58,125 bases of DNA, taken from assembly GCA_964657445.1 (NCBI GenBank), contig CAZZVB010000002.1:1-58125 (forward strand), in the 5' to 3' direction. Position numbers and translations under genes: made by a program. Below, piece after piece: positions 9,333 through 16,778 of this stretch (position 1 is the stretch's first letter; every line of letters begins with the position of its first letter). The stretch is from LMUY01 sp964657445. Its GTDB lineage: Bacteria > Pseudomonadota > Alphaproteobacteria > Acetobacterales > Acetobacteraceae. Under the pieces are notes generated by a model. It worked only from the letters and a program-made list of their open reading frames with translations. It had not been told where the DNA came from and ran no database searches.

Positions 9333-10055
9333 ATGACGGTGGAAATGTCTGTAGTCTCAGTAGGCGACATAAAGGGACTGCTCTTAGCGTTGAAAGACCG
9401 GGATTTTGAGCCGGGTTTGGACATCTACAAGGACCTGCTACCGGGCTTGAACGAAGTTGCCCTGAAGTTTGGGCCGGAGATCGAAGGCAATATATTCTAT
9501 CCACAAGGCAGCGGAGCCGTTGTTTCATCGCTACCGGATCCTGCTTTGCGTCCGAAACGGCGCAACTTCGCTGCCTACGTGATGACTGGCTCGTCACTCC
9601 TGGAGATCGGTTTCAATGCTGGCCACAGTGCACTGCTTGCACTTTCATGCAACTCTACTCTTAGCTATCTCGGCCTAGACTTGGGTCACCATCCTTATAC
9701 CCGGCCTTGCTTTGAGTATTTGAGAAAATATTTTGGGCGGCGTGTCGAGTTGCTCATTGGCGACTCGCGCATCACCGTCCCCGCGCTTCGTCACGCGCCA
9801 AGCACTCAATTTGATCTGTTTCACATAGATGGCAGCCACGACTTTGAAACCGCTTATTCTGATTTGTGCAACGTCTATGATTTTTGCCAGGATGGCGATG
9901 TGATCCTTTTCGATGATACGAACGTGTCTCACTTCCTGTTGGACGAACTCTGTGACTTCTTCGCTCTCAAGGGCTTGGTGACGCGTATTCACTGCTCGCA
10001 GCTTTGGACCGGCGACCACAATGTAGCTCTGCGGGTCAATAAGCCCCATCGATGA
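9333..10055 (+). CDS. Class I SAM-dependent methyltransferase
   Basis: About 240 residues from the ATG at 9333; a TTG at 9276 and an ATG at 9345 are alternative starts. SLLEIGFNAGHSALLAL is motif I of the SAM-binding Rossmann fold, LGLDLG is the acidic second strand, and FDLFHIDGSHDFETAYSDL is the characteristic motif of the Methyltransf_24 group. The later DGDVILFDDTN matches the post-IV strand. Members of this group are common in polysaccharide clusters and modify sugars or nucleotide sugars, but the substrate here is unknown. The gene is AT-richer than the ABC transporter genes that follow. Confidence 0.82.
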   Translation: MTVEMSVVSVGDIKGLLLALKDRDFEPGLDIYKDLLPGLNEVALKFGPEIEGNIFYPQGSGAVVSSLPDPALRPKRRNFAAYVMTGSSLLEIGFNAGHSALLALSCNSTLSYLGLDLGHHPYTRPCFEYLRKYFGRRVELLIGDSRITVPALRHAPSTQFDLFHIDGSHDFETAYSDLCNVYDFCQDGDVILFDDTNVSHFLLDELCDFFALKGLVTRIHCSQLWTGDHNVALRVNKPHR

Positions 10056-10076
10056 GCCGCCCGGCATCAGCCTTGC

Positions 10077-11150
10077 ATGGGCGCGTGCATGATCATCGCC
10101 TCGCCTTCACGCGCCCAAGCTGATCCGCGCGGAACGCCTTTACTCGCCGTCCGCGGACTCACGAAACACTTCCCCCTCACCGGCGGCCTGCTGGGTCGCA
10201 GCCGTGGTTCCGTGCGCGCCGTCGATGACGTCTCGTTCGCGGTGCAGCCCGGCGAGACGCTGGGCATCGTCGGCGAGTCCGGTTGCGGCAAGTCCACCAC
10301 CTCCCGCCTGATCATGTCGCTGCTGCCCCCCACCTCGGGGGAGGTCATCTTCGACGGCTTGCCCACCGGCCCCGGTGCCGAGAGCGTCGGCGGCATCAGC
10401 ACCAAGGAATATCGCCGCCAGGTGCAGATGGTGTTCCAGGATAGCTACTCCTCGCTCAATCCCCGCCTGACCATCGGCGAAAGCATCGCCTTCGCCCCGC
10501 AGGTGCACGGCGCCAGCGGCCGCGACGCATCCCGCAGGGCGGCGGACCTGCTGAGCGCGGTCGGGCTCGACCCGGCGCAGTTCTCCCGCCGCTTCCCGCA
10601 TGAATTGTCGGGTGGCCAGCGCCAGCGGGTGAACATCGCCCGCGCGCTGGCGCTGCAGCCGCGGCTGCTGATCCTGGACGAGCCGGTGTCGGCGTTGGAC
10701 AAGTCGGTCGAAGCCCAGGTGCTGAACCTGCTGCTGGACTTGAAAGGCCAGTTCGGTCTGACTTACCTGTTCATCAGCCACGACCTGAACGTGGTGCAGT
10801 TCGTGGCCGACCGTGTCCTGGTGATGTATCTCGGCCGGGTGGTGGAGATCGGCCCGGTCGATGCGATCTATGGCCACGCCCAGCATCCCTACACCGTGGC
10901 GCTGCTGGATAGCCGGCCGTCGATGGACCCCGGCAACCGCCGCAGCGATCCACCGCTGACCGGCGACCCGCCCAACCCGGTGAACCCGCCTTCGGGCTGC
11001 CGCTTCCGCACCCGTTGCGCCTTCGCGGAGCCGGTCTGCGCCCAAACGGTGCCGCCGCTGGCGCCAACCGCCGCCGATCGGGGGCACGCAGTCGCCTGCC
11101 TGGCCGTGCAGCCGGGCAGCGGCCACAGCCGCGCGAGCCTTGCCGCATGA
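10077..11150 (+). CDS. Peptide/nickel-type ABC transporter ATP-binding protein (DppF/OppF-like)
   Basis: A 357-residue ATPase of the oligopeptide importer class. Visible elements are Walker A GESGCGKST at about residue 66, Q-loop VFQDSYSSLNPR, signature LSGGQRQR, Walker B LLILDEP and the H-loop FISHDL. The C-terminus has the oligopeptide-transporter extension with NPPSGCRFRTRCAFAEPVC, whose cysteines ligate an Fe-S cluster in characterised members. It energises uptake of a peptide or related solute with the second ATPase. The stop overlaps the ATG of the next gene. A start four codons later (10089) is possible. Confidence 0.93.
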   Translation: MGACMIIASPSRAQADPRGTPLLAVRGLTKHFPLTGGLLGRSRGSVRAVDDVSFAVQPGETLGIVGESGCGKSTTSRLIMSLLPPTSGEVIFDGLPTGPGAESVGGISTKEYRRQVQMVFQDSYSSLNPRLTIGESIAFAPQVHGASGRDASRRAADLLSAVGLDPAQFSRRFPHELSGGQRQRVNIARALALQPRLLILDEPVSALDKSVEAQVLNLLLDLKGQFGLTYLFISHDLNVVQFVADRVLVMYLGRVVEIGPVDAIYGHAQHPYTVALLDSRPSMDPGNRRSDPPLTGDPPNPVNPPSGCRFRTRCAFAEPVCAQTVPPLAPTAADRGHAVACLAVQPGSGHSRASLAA

Positions 11151-12133
11151 GCGAGCGCCTCGTGCATGTGCGCGACCTATGCGTCCGCTTCGTCTCACGC
11201 GACGCGACCGTGTATGCCGTCGGCGGCGTGGATTTCGACCTCGCCCCGCGCGAAACGCTGTGCATCCTGGGCGAGAGCGGATCGGGAAAGTCCGTCACGC
11301 TGCGTTCGCTGATGCGTCTGAACCCGCCGCGGCGCACGGTCATGACGGGGACGGTGCAGGTCGGCGGGCACGACCTGATCAAGGCCTCCGAACGCAAGCT
11401 GGCGGATATCCGCGGCAGCGTGGTGTCGATGATCTTTCAGGAGCCGATGACCGCGCTGGACCCGGTGTTCACCATCGGCAAGCAGATCCGGGAGACCATC
11501 CGCAGGCATGAGCGCATTAGCCACGCGGACGCCGACCGCCGGGCGCTGGAACTGCTAGACCTGGTGCAAGTGCCCTCCGCCAAGCGCCGGCTGGACGCCT
11601 ACCCGCACGAGCTGTCGGGCGGATTGCGTCAGCGCATGATGATCGCCATCGCGCTGTCGTGCCGGCCGCGTCTGCTGCTGGCCGACGAGCCGACCACGGC
11701 GCTGGACGCCACCGTGCAGATCCAGATCCTTCTGCTGCTGCGCCGGCTGCAGGAAGAACTGGGCATGGGCATGATCTTCGTCACGCATGATTTGGGCGTC
11801 GCAGGGGAAGTCGCAGACCGGATCGCGGTGATGTACGCGGGGCGTTTTGTGGAGGAAGGACCTGTCGCCGCCGTCATGAAGGATCCGCTGCACCCGTATG
11901 CGCAGGGACTGCTGGGGGCGACGGTGCACGCGGGAGCGAGGGGCACGCGGCTGACGACGATACCGGGCTCACCGCCGAACCTCGAGAACCCGCCGACCGG
12001 CTGCGCCTTCGCGCCGCGCTGCAGCTCCGTCGAAGCAGCCTGTCTGCCGAAAGTGCCAGAGCCGCGCAGCCCCTCTCCCGGCCGTGCCGCACGCTGCGTC
12101 CGCGTGGCCGACCGCATCGCGGCGGCGGCCTGA
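11147..12133 (+). CDS. Peptide/nickel-type ABC transporter ATP-binding protein (DppD/OppD-like)
   Basis: A 328-residue ATPase whose ATG overlaps the stop of the preceding gene (ATGA). Walker A is GESGSGKS, the Q-loop is IFQEPMTALDP, the signature is LSGGLRQRM, Walker B is LLLADEPTTALD and the switch histidine is in FVTHDLGV. The C-terminal oligo_HPY extension contains NPPTGCAFAPRC. The DppD/DppF pair is typical of heterodimeric ATPases in this importer family. The operon position before the two permeases supports the assignment. The transported solute may be di/oligopeptide, but homologous systems carry nickel, opines or other compounds. Confidence 0.93.
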   Translation: MSERLVHVRDLCVRFVSRDATVYAVGGVDFDLAPRETLCILGESGSGKSVTLRSLMRLNPPRRTVMTGTVQVGGHDLIKASERKLADIRGSVVSMIFQEPMTALDPVFTIGKQIRETIRRHERISHADADRRALELLDLVQVPSAKRRLDAYPHELSGGLRQRMMIAIALSCRPRLLLADEPTTALDATVQIQILLLLRRLQEELGMGMIFVTHDLGVAGEVADRIAVMYAGRFVEEGPVAAVMKDPLHPYAQGLLGATVHAGARGTRLTTIPGSPPNLENPPTGCAFAPRCSSVEAACLPKVPEPRSPSPGRAARCVRVADRIAAAA

Positions 12134-12134
12134 C

Positions 12135-13088
12135 ATGCTGCTCTACATTGCAAGGCGCATCGGCTACTCGATCCCGATCGCCCTGGCCGTGAGCCTGGTG
12201 TGCTTCATGTTGGTGCACATCGCGCCGGGTGACCCGGTGAACGCGATCGTCCCGCCGGACGCGCCGCAGGAAGTGGTGAACCAGATCAAGCATGAATACG
12301 GGCTGGACCGGCCATTGCCGATCCAGTTCGGGCTCTGGCTGTCGCATGTCGGCACCGGGGATCTCGGCCGCTCGCTGGCCACCGGCCGCTCGGTCTGGTC
12401 GGATTTGTCGGTGGCGCTGGTGAATACGCTGCGGCTGGCACTGGTGGCGTCGTTGATTGGGTTCAGCATGGGGCTGCTGCTGGGTGCGCTGGCAGGCACG
12501 ATGCGCGGCACCGTGGTGGATCGGGCGGCAACGACCTTCGCCGTGGCCGGGGTCTCGGTGCCGCATTATTGGCTGGGCATGGTGATGGTGGTGATCTTCA
12601 GCGTCCTGCTGGGCTGGTTGCCGGCGATGGGCGCGGGACCCGGCGGCAACTCCGACTGGGTGTGGGACTGGGAGCACTTTCGTTTCCTGCTGTTGCCCGC
12701 AGTGACGCTGAGCGTGATCCCGATGGGGATCATCACCCGCACCGTGCGCGGCATCGTGTCCGAGGTCTTGGGGCAGGATTTCGTCAACACGTTGCGCGGC
12801 AAGGGCCTGCTGCGCGGCGGCATCTTTCTGCACGTGGCGCGCAATGCCGCACCGGGCGCGCTGTCGGTGATGGGCTTGCAGCTTGGCTACCTGATGGGCG
12901 GATCGATCCTGGTGGAAACGGTCTTCAGCTGGCCAGGCACCGGGTTGTTGCTGAACTCCGCCATTTTCCAACGCGACATCCCGGTGCTGCAGGGGACGAT
13001 CCTGGTGCTGGCGCTGTTTTTCGTTGGCGTGAACCTGGTCGTGGACGTGGTGCAGACGATGCTGGACCCAAGGATCAAGCGGGCATGA
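12135..13088 (+). CDS. Peptide-type ABC transporter permease (DppB-like)
   Basis: A 317-residue inner-membrane permease starting at the ATG one base after the stop of the ATPase gene. It shows the DppB hallmarks: an N-terminal membrane segment (IARRIGYSIPIALAVSLVCF), the periplasmic HIAPGDPVNAI motif, the GLDRPLPIQFGLWL segment and further membrane spans. The cytoplasmic EAA-like loop includes VLGQDFVNTLRGKGL, which contacts the ATPase. A C-terminal FFVGVNLVVDVVQTMLDPR tail ends the protein as usual. It forms the translocation channel with the DppC-like permease. Confidence 0.93.
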   Translation: MLLYIARRIGYSIPIALAVSLVCFMLVHIAPGDPVNAIVPPDAPQEVVNQIKHEYGLDRPLPIQFGLWLSHVGTGDLGRSLATGRSVWSDLSVALVNTLRLALVASLIGFSMGLLLGALAGTMRGTVVDRAATTFAVAGVSVPHYWLGMVMVVIFSVLLGWLPAMGAGPGGNSDWVWDWEHFRFLLLPAVTLSVIPMGIITRTVRGIVSEVLGQDFVNTLRGKGLLRGGIFLHVARNAAPGALSVMGLQLGYLMGGSILVETVFSWPGTGLLLNSAIFQRDIPVLQGTILVLALFFVGVNLVVDVVQTMLDPRIKRA

Positions 13089-13104
13089 GAGACACTGCCG
13101 AAAA

Positions 13105-13203
13105 CCCTCTCCCCTTGGGAGTCGGTTGGCTGAGGGGCGACACGCACGGCGCGCCCGTTTGTGCATGCCCCTCACCCCGGCCCTCCCCACGAGGGAGAGG
13201 GGG
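13105..13203. repeat. Intergenic imperfect inverted repeat between permease genes
   Basis: Two arms of about 35 bases, 13105-13138 and 13167-13203, are imperfect reverse complements: the left reads CCCTCTCCCCTTGGGAG then GGTTGGCTGAGGGGC, and the right reads GCCCCTCACCCCGGCCC then GAGGGAGAGGGGG. A loop of about 28 bases separates them. This is the well-known style of interspersed CCCTCTCCC/CCCCTCACCC repeat of GC-rich proteobacteria. Its right end supplies the purine-rich Shine-Dalgarno region of the downstream permease. It could stabilise mRNA or lower expression of distal genes. Confidence 0.75.
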
Positions 13204-13206
13204 ACG

Positions 13207-14100
13207 ATGAGCACCACCACCGCCACCGGCTTGACCATCGCCGTCCCCGCCCAGCGCCGCAGCCGCGGCTACTGGAGCGGAGTTGGGCGGCGGCTGTCGC
13301 GTGACTACGTGACCATCGCATTCGGTTCGCTGCTGGTGCTGATCCTTCTGGCGATCGTGCTGGCGCCCTGGATCGCGCCGCACGACCCCTATCAGACGTC
13401 GATGCTGCGGCGGCTGAAGCCGGCGGGTTACCAGGGCTACATCCTCGGCACCGACGAGTTGGGTCGCGACATGCTGACCCGGCTGCTCTACGGCGGACGT
13501 CTGTCCTGGACGATCGGCATCACCCCCGTCGTGCTCTCGTTCTTCATCGGCGGCTTGCTGGGCATGATCGCCGGGTTTGCCGGCGGTGCGGTCAACATGA
13601 TCATCATGCGCACGACGGACGTGTTCTACGCCTTTCCCTCCGTGCTGCTGGCGGTGGCGATCAGCGGCGCCCTGGGAGCCGGCATCGGCAACGCCATCCT
13701 GTCGCTGACGCTGGTGTTCGTCCCGCAGATCATCCGGGTCGCCGAGACGGTCACCACCGGCGTGCGCAACCTGGACTACGTGGAGGCCGCGCGGGCCAGC
13801 GGCGCCGGCGGCTTCCTGATCGTGCGGGTGCATGTGCTGCCGAATGTGCTCGGCCCGATCTTCGTGTACGCCACAAGCCTGATCAGCGTGTCGATGATCC
13901 TGGCATCCGGCCTGTCTTTCCTGGGGCTGGGGACCCGCCCGCCCGAAGCCGAATGGGGGCTGATGCTGAACACGCTGCGCACCGCGATCTACACGCAGCC
14001 GGTGACCGCCATGCTGCCCGGCGTGTGCATCTTTGCGACATCGATCTGTTTCAATATGGTCAGCGATGGCCTGCGCTCGGCGATGGATGTGCGCGCTTAA
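13207..14100 (+). CDS. Peptide-type ABC transporter permease (DppC-like)
   Basis: A 297-residue permease from the ATG at 13207, directly after GGGAGAGGGGG. It has the DppC N-terminal cytoplasmic tail and first span (IAFGSLLVLILLAIVLAPWI). The conserved IAPHDPY and LGTDELGRDMLTRLLYGGR motifs follow, as does the EAA loop YVEAARASGAGGFLIVRVHVL. Late spans and the LSFLGLGTRPPEAEWGLML signature complete the match. It pairs with the DppB-like permease. The 118-base gap to that gene is filled by the inverted repeat, which is unusual within an otherwise overlapping operon. The stop codon overlaps the strong Shine-Dalgarno AAGGAGG (14099-14105) of the next gene. Confidence 0.93.
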   Translation: MSTTTATGLTIAVPAQRRSRGYWSGVGRRLSRDYVTIAFGSLLVLILLAIVLAPWIAPHDPYQTSMLRRLKPAGYQGYILGTDELGRDMLTRLLYGGRLSWTIGITPVVLSFFIGGLLGMIAGFAGGAVNMIIMRTTDVFYAFPSVLLAVAISGALGAGIGNAILSLTLVFVPQIIRVAETVTTGVRNLDYVEAARASGAGGFLIVRVHVLPNVLGPIFVYATSLISVSMILASGLSFLGLGTRPPEAEWGLMLNTLRTAIYTQPVTAMLPGVCIFATSICFNMVSDGLRSAMDVRA

Positions 14101-14112
14101 GGAGGCTTCCGC

Positions 14113-15720
14113 ATGACGATTTCACGCCGCGCGCTTCTGGCTGCCCCGCTTGCGGCGGCTTTGCCGTGGGACCTGGCACGGGCGGAGGCGCCCGGCGGAG
14201 TCCTGCGCCTGGGCATGACCGCATCCGCCGTGCCGCTGTCCAATGGTTGCCCCGACCAGGGCGCCGAGGGGCAGCGCTTCATGGGCATCACGCTCTATGA
14301 CCAGCTGGTCGAATGGGACCTGTCACGCTCCGACCAGCCAGCCGGACTGACGCCGGGCTTGGCGACGGAGTGGGGCACCGACCCGGCCAATCCCAAGCAC
14401 TGGGTGTTCACCCTGCGCCCCGGCGTGAAGTTCCATGACGGCAAGCCGCTGGTCGCCGATGACATCGTGTTCTCGTTCGATCGCGCACTGAAGAAGGGTG
14501 ACGCGGCGTTCGATCCGCGCGCCTCGGCCCAGGTCGCGCTGCGGCTGCCGACGGTTGCGAAGTGGGGCACTGACGGGCCGGACAAGTTCTGGATCGAGAC
14601 GTCGGTGGTGGATAGCACCCTGCCCTACGGCGTCACCTGGCTCGGCATCACACACCGCGGCGCGTGGGAAGCCGCAGGCAGCAATTGGGACACCTACCTC
14701 GGCCGCGCGGTCGGCACCGGGCCGTGGAAGCTGCAGACCTTCAACCTTCGCGAACGCGCCGTGCTGCTGCGCAATGAGGCCTATTGGGATGCCAAGCGGG
14801 TGCCCAAATGCGCCTCGCTGGTGCTGCTGCCGACGGCCGAGGCGAACACGCGGGTTGCCGCGATCCGGTCCGGGCAGGTGGACATGATCGAAGCGCCGCC
14901 GCCGGATGCTGTTGAGTCCCTGAAATCCGCCGGATTCACGACGATCACCAACGCCTACCCGCATAACTGGACGTGGCATCTATCGCGGATCGAGGGTTCC
15001 CCCTGGAACGATATCCGCACCCGCAAGGCGCTGAACCTGGCCGTGGACCGGGCAGGACTGAAGGAGTTGCTGGGCGGACTGATGCTGGAAGGCGCCGGTT
15101 TGGTGCCGCCGTCCAATGCGTGGCACGGCAATCCGTCCTTCAAGCTGGTGCACGATCCAGATGCGGCCCGCGCTCTGCTGAAGGAGGCCGGATATGGCCC
15201 GGGAAAGCCACTCAGGACCAAGATCGGGATCTCGACCTCCGGTTCCGGCCAGATGCAACCACTGCCGATGAACGAATTCATTCAGCAGAACCTCAAGGAC
15301 GTTGGGATCGAGGTCGAGTACGAGGTGATGGATTGGAACTCGCTGATCGACGTTTGGCACGCCGGAGCGAAGTCGCCGCTCTCGCGCGGCTGCACGGCGG
15401 TCAACTTCAGCTACGGCGCGTTCGATCCGTACAGCGCGTTCATCCGGCTGCTGAAATCGAGCCTGGCGGCTCCGAACGGCGCCAATTGGGGCTTCTTCTC
15501 CGATCCGGCGTACGACGCGTTGTTCGACCAAGTTTACACGACGGTGGACCCGGCGCAGCAGGCCGTGTTGCTGCGTTCGATTCACGAGAAGATCGTTGAC
15601 GACGCGCTTTTCCTGTTCGCCGCCCACGACCTCAACCCCCGTACGCTCAGCCCGAAGGTTCATGGTTTCGTGCAGGCACAAAGCTGGTTCCAGGATTTGA
15701 CGCCGATCAGTCTGGCCTAG
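14113..15720 (+). CDS. Peptide-type ABC transporter substrate-binding protein (SBP family 5)
   Basis: A 535-residue periplasmic binding protein of the DppA/OppA type. The N-terminus MTISRRALLAAPLAAALP has twin arginines and a short hydrophobic stretch, so Tat export is possible; the cleavage region is near ARAEA. Family motifs include YDQLVEWDL, GLATEW, WVFTLRPGVKFHDGKPL with ADDIVFSFDRA, and a late ARALLKEAGYGPGK. Translation starts at an ATG with AAGGAGG upstream. As the last gene of the five-gene importer operon it captures the solute outside the membrane. Specificity cannot be deduced from sequence. Confidence 0.92.
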   Translation: MTISRRALLAAPLAAALPWDLARAEAPGGVLRLGMTASAVPLSNGCPDQGAEGQRFMGITLYDQLVEWDLSRSDQPAGLTPGLATEWGTDPANPKHWVFTLRPGVKFHDGKPLVADDIVFSFDRALKKGDAAFDPRASAQVALRLPTVAKWGTDGPDKFWIETSVVDSTLPYGVTWLGITHRGAWEAAGSNWDTYLGRAVGTGPWKLQTFNLRERAVLLRNEAYWDAKRVPKCASLVLLPTAEANTRVAAIRSGQVDMIEAPPPDAVESLKSAGFTTITNAYPHNWTWHLSRIEGSPWNDIRTRKALNLAVDRAGLKELLGGLMLEGAGLVPPSNAWHGNPSFKLVHDPDAARALLKEAGYGPGKPLRTKIGISTSGSGQMQPLPMNEFIQQNLKDVGIEVEYEVMDWNSLIDVWHAGAKSPLSRGCTAVNFSYGAFDPYSAFIRLLKSSLAAPNGANWGFFSDPAYDALFDQVYTTVDPAQQAVLLRSIHEKIVDDALFLFAAHDLNPRTLSPKVHGFVQAQSWFQDLTPISLA

Positions 15721-15832
15721 ACGCTGCTGCCAGGGTCAACTGCCTTGGGCCCTATCTTTTGGCGTCGGAGTGATCGGCCGGTGGACTAGGACGACAGGCT
15801 TCTCGCAAATTATGAATTGCTAAACATAGAGA

Positions 15833-15860
15833 CCCTGATGAGTGTCCATCCTCATTAGGG
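15833..15860 (+). promoter_or_regulatory. RNA hairpin overlapping the ribosome-binding region
   Basis: CCCTGATGAG (15833-15842) pairs with CTCATTAGGG (15851-15860) as a 10-bp RNA stem with one G-U pair and an 8-base loop, followed by TTTTCTG. The only plausible Shine-Dalgarno of the next gene, AGGG at 15857-15860, lies in the right arm, with the ATG 7 bases later. The hairpin could mask ribosome binding, or it could act as an intrinsic terminator or attenuator because of the T-run. Confidence 0.55.
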
Positions 15861-15867
15861 TTTTCTG

Positions 15868-16122
15868 ATGCTCAAATCAGCTCTTGCGGCCGGCTTCCTT
15901 GTCTCCGTAGTTCAATCGGCAGCCTTTGCGGCCTGCACGGCGGACGACGCCATGACAAAGGCGTCGGACATCTCCGAAGTGCTTATGCCGAAGCTTTCGT
16001 CCAAGCCCGATGAAGCCTCCAAGCTCATGTCCGAAATGGGTGATGCGACCGGTGATGGCGCGGTAACGGCACAGACATGCAACAAGCTGGATGCGCTGCT
16101 GGCGCGCGCCAAGCAGCTTTGA
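15868..16122 (+). CDS. Small exported protein of unknown function
   Basis: An 84-residue protein with a clear signal peptide (LKSALAAGFLVSVVQSAAFA) and a mature part of about 62 residues. The mature part has two cysteines (ACTADD and TCNKLD) that could form a disulfide in the periplasm. The rest is helical and acidic (SSKPDEASKLMSEMGDATGD). I do not recognise the family. It is preceded by a hairpin that overlaps the ribosome-binding region and is followed 21 bases later by another small exported protein, so the two probably form one transcript. Confidence 0.72.
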   Translation: MLKSALAAGFLVSVVQSAAFAACTADDAMTKASDISEVLMPKLSSKPDEASKLMSEMGDATGDGAVTAQTCNKLDALLARAKQL

Positions 16123-16143
16123 ACCGCCACTGGAGTGCACCTG

Positions 16144-16632
16144 ATGCGTAAGATCCTGATTTTGGCAGCGTTGGGCTTCTTTGCTGCCCATCCCGTCATG
16201 GCAAAGACGTTCGAATTGCCGGACGCCAACCCGGCCGTCAGCGTCATGCTTCCGAATAGCTGGAAGCCGAGCGAGGTCGATACAGGCGTCGAGGCGACAT
16301 CGCCTGACGGCGAGACCTACGTCGCCCTCGAAACTGCAACGGCAAAGAGCATGGAGTCGCTGATCAGCGACGATATCGATTTCCTGACCGAGCAGGGCGT
16401 GAAGATCGACAAGTCCACCCAGCAGACCCACGACACGACACAGAACGGCATGCCGGTCTCGTTCTTGCGCTGGTCCGGCAAGGACAAGGACGGGCCGACC
16501 AATGTCACGCTTGGGATTTTCGCGGTGTCCAACAACCTGATCCTGTTGATGACCGCATGGTCCTCACCGGCCGGCGAGAAAACCCACAGCGCCGAACTGG
16601 ACCAGATCGTCTCCAGCATCAAGCCGCGCTGA
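16144..16632 (+). CDS. Exported protein of unknown function
   Basis: A 162-residue protein from the ATG at 16144, preceded by GGAG. The signal peptide is MRKILILAALGFFAAHPVMA. The mature part contains VSVMLPNSWKPSEVDTGVEA, SPDGETYVALET and a C-terminal AELDQIVSSIKPR. This layout (a strand-rich domain ending in an ..I..SIK helix) is common in small periplasmic proteins that bind membranes or partner proteins. I could not assign a family or function. It follows another small exported protein. Confidence 0.72.
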   Translation: MRKILILAALGFFAAHPVMAKTFELPDANPAVSVMLPNSWKPSEVDTGVEATSPDGETYVALETATAKSMESLISDDIDFLTEQGVKIDKSTQQTHDTTQNGMPVSFLRWSGKDKDGPTNVTLGIFAVSNNLILLMTAWSSPAGEKTHSAELDQIVSSIKPR

Positions 16633-16778
16633 TCCGGCCATCCCGCCATGCTCATGCTCATGCTCCTGAGCATGGCGGCCGGCTAGAAGTGACGCCCACG
16701 AATATCGGCTGCAGCCAAACTCGAGGTATTTTCCCCAACGGGTTTCCCGCCACGCCGCAGTAGCGCATCTTGCGCATC

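Noticed and set aside
11874..13238. 454-codon minus-strand open frame opposite the permease gene
   Set aside because: Low-complexity His/Gln/Arg-rich product; the plus-strand DppB match is strong. The same reasoning applies to the minus-strand frames at 24009-25157 and 41983-43350, and at 19618-20859.
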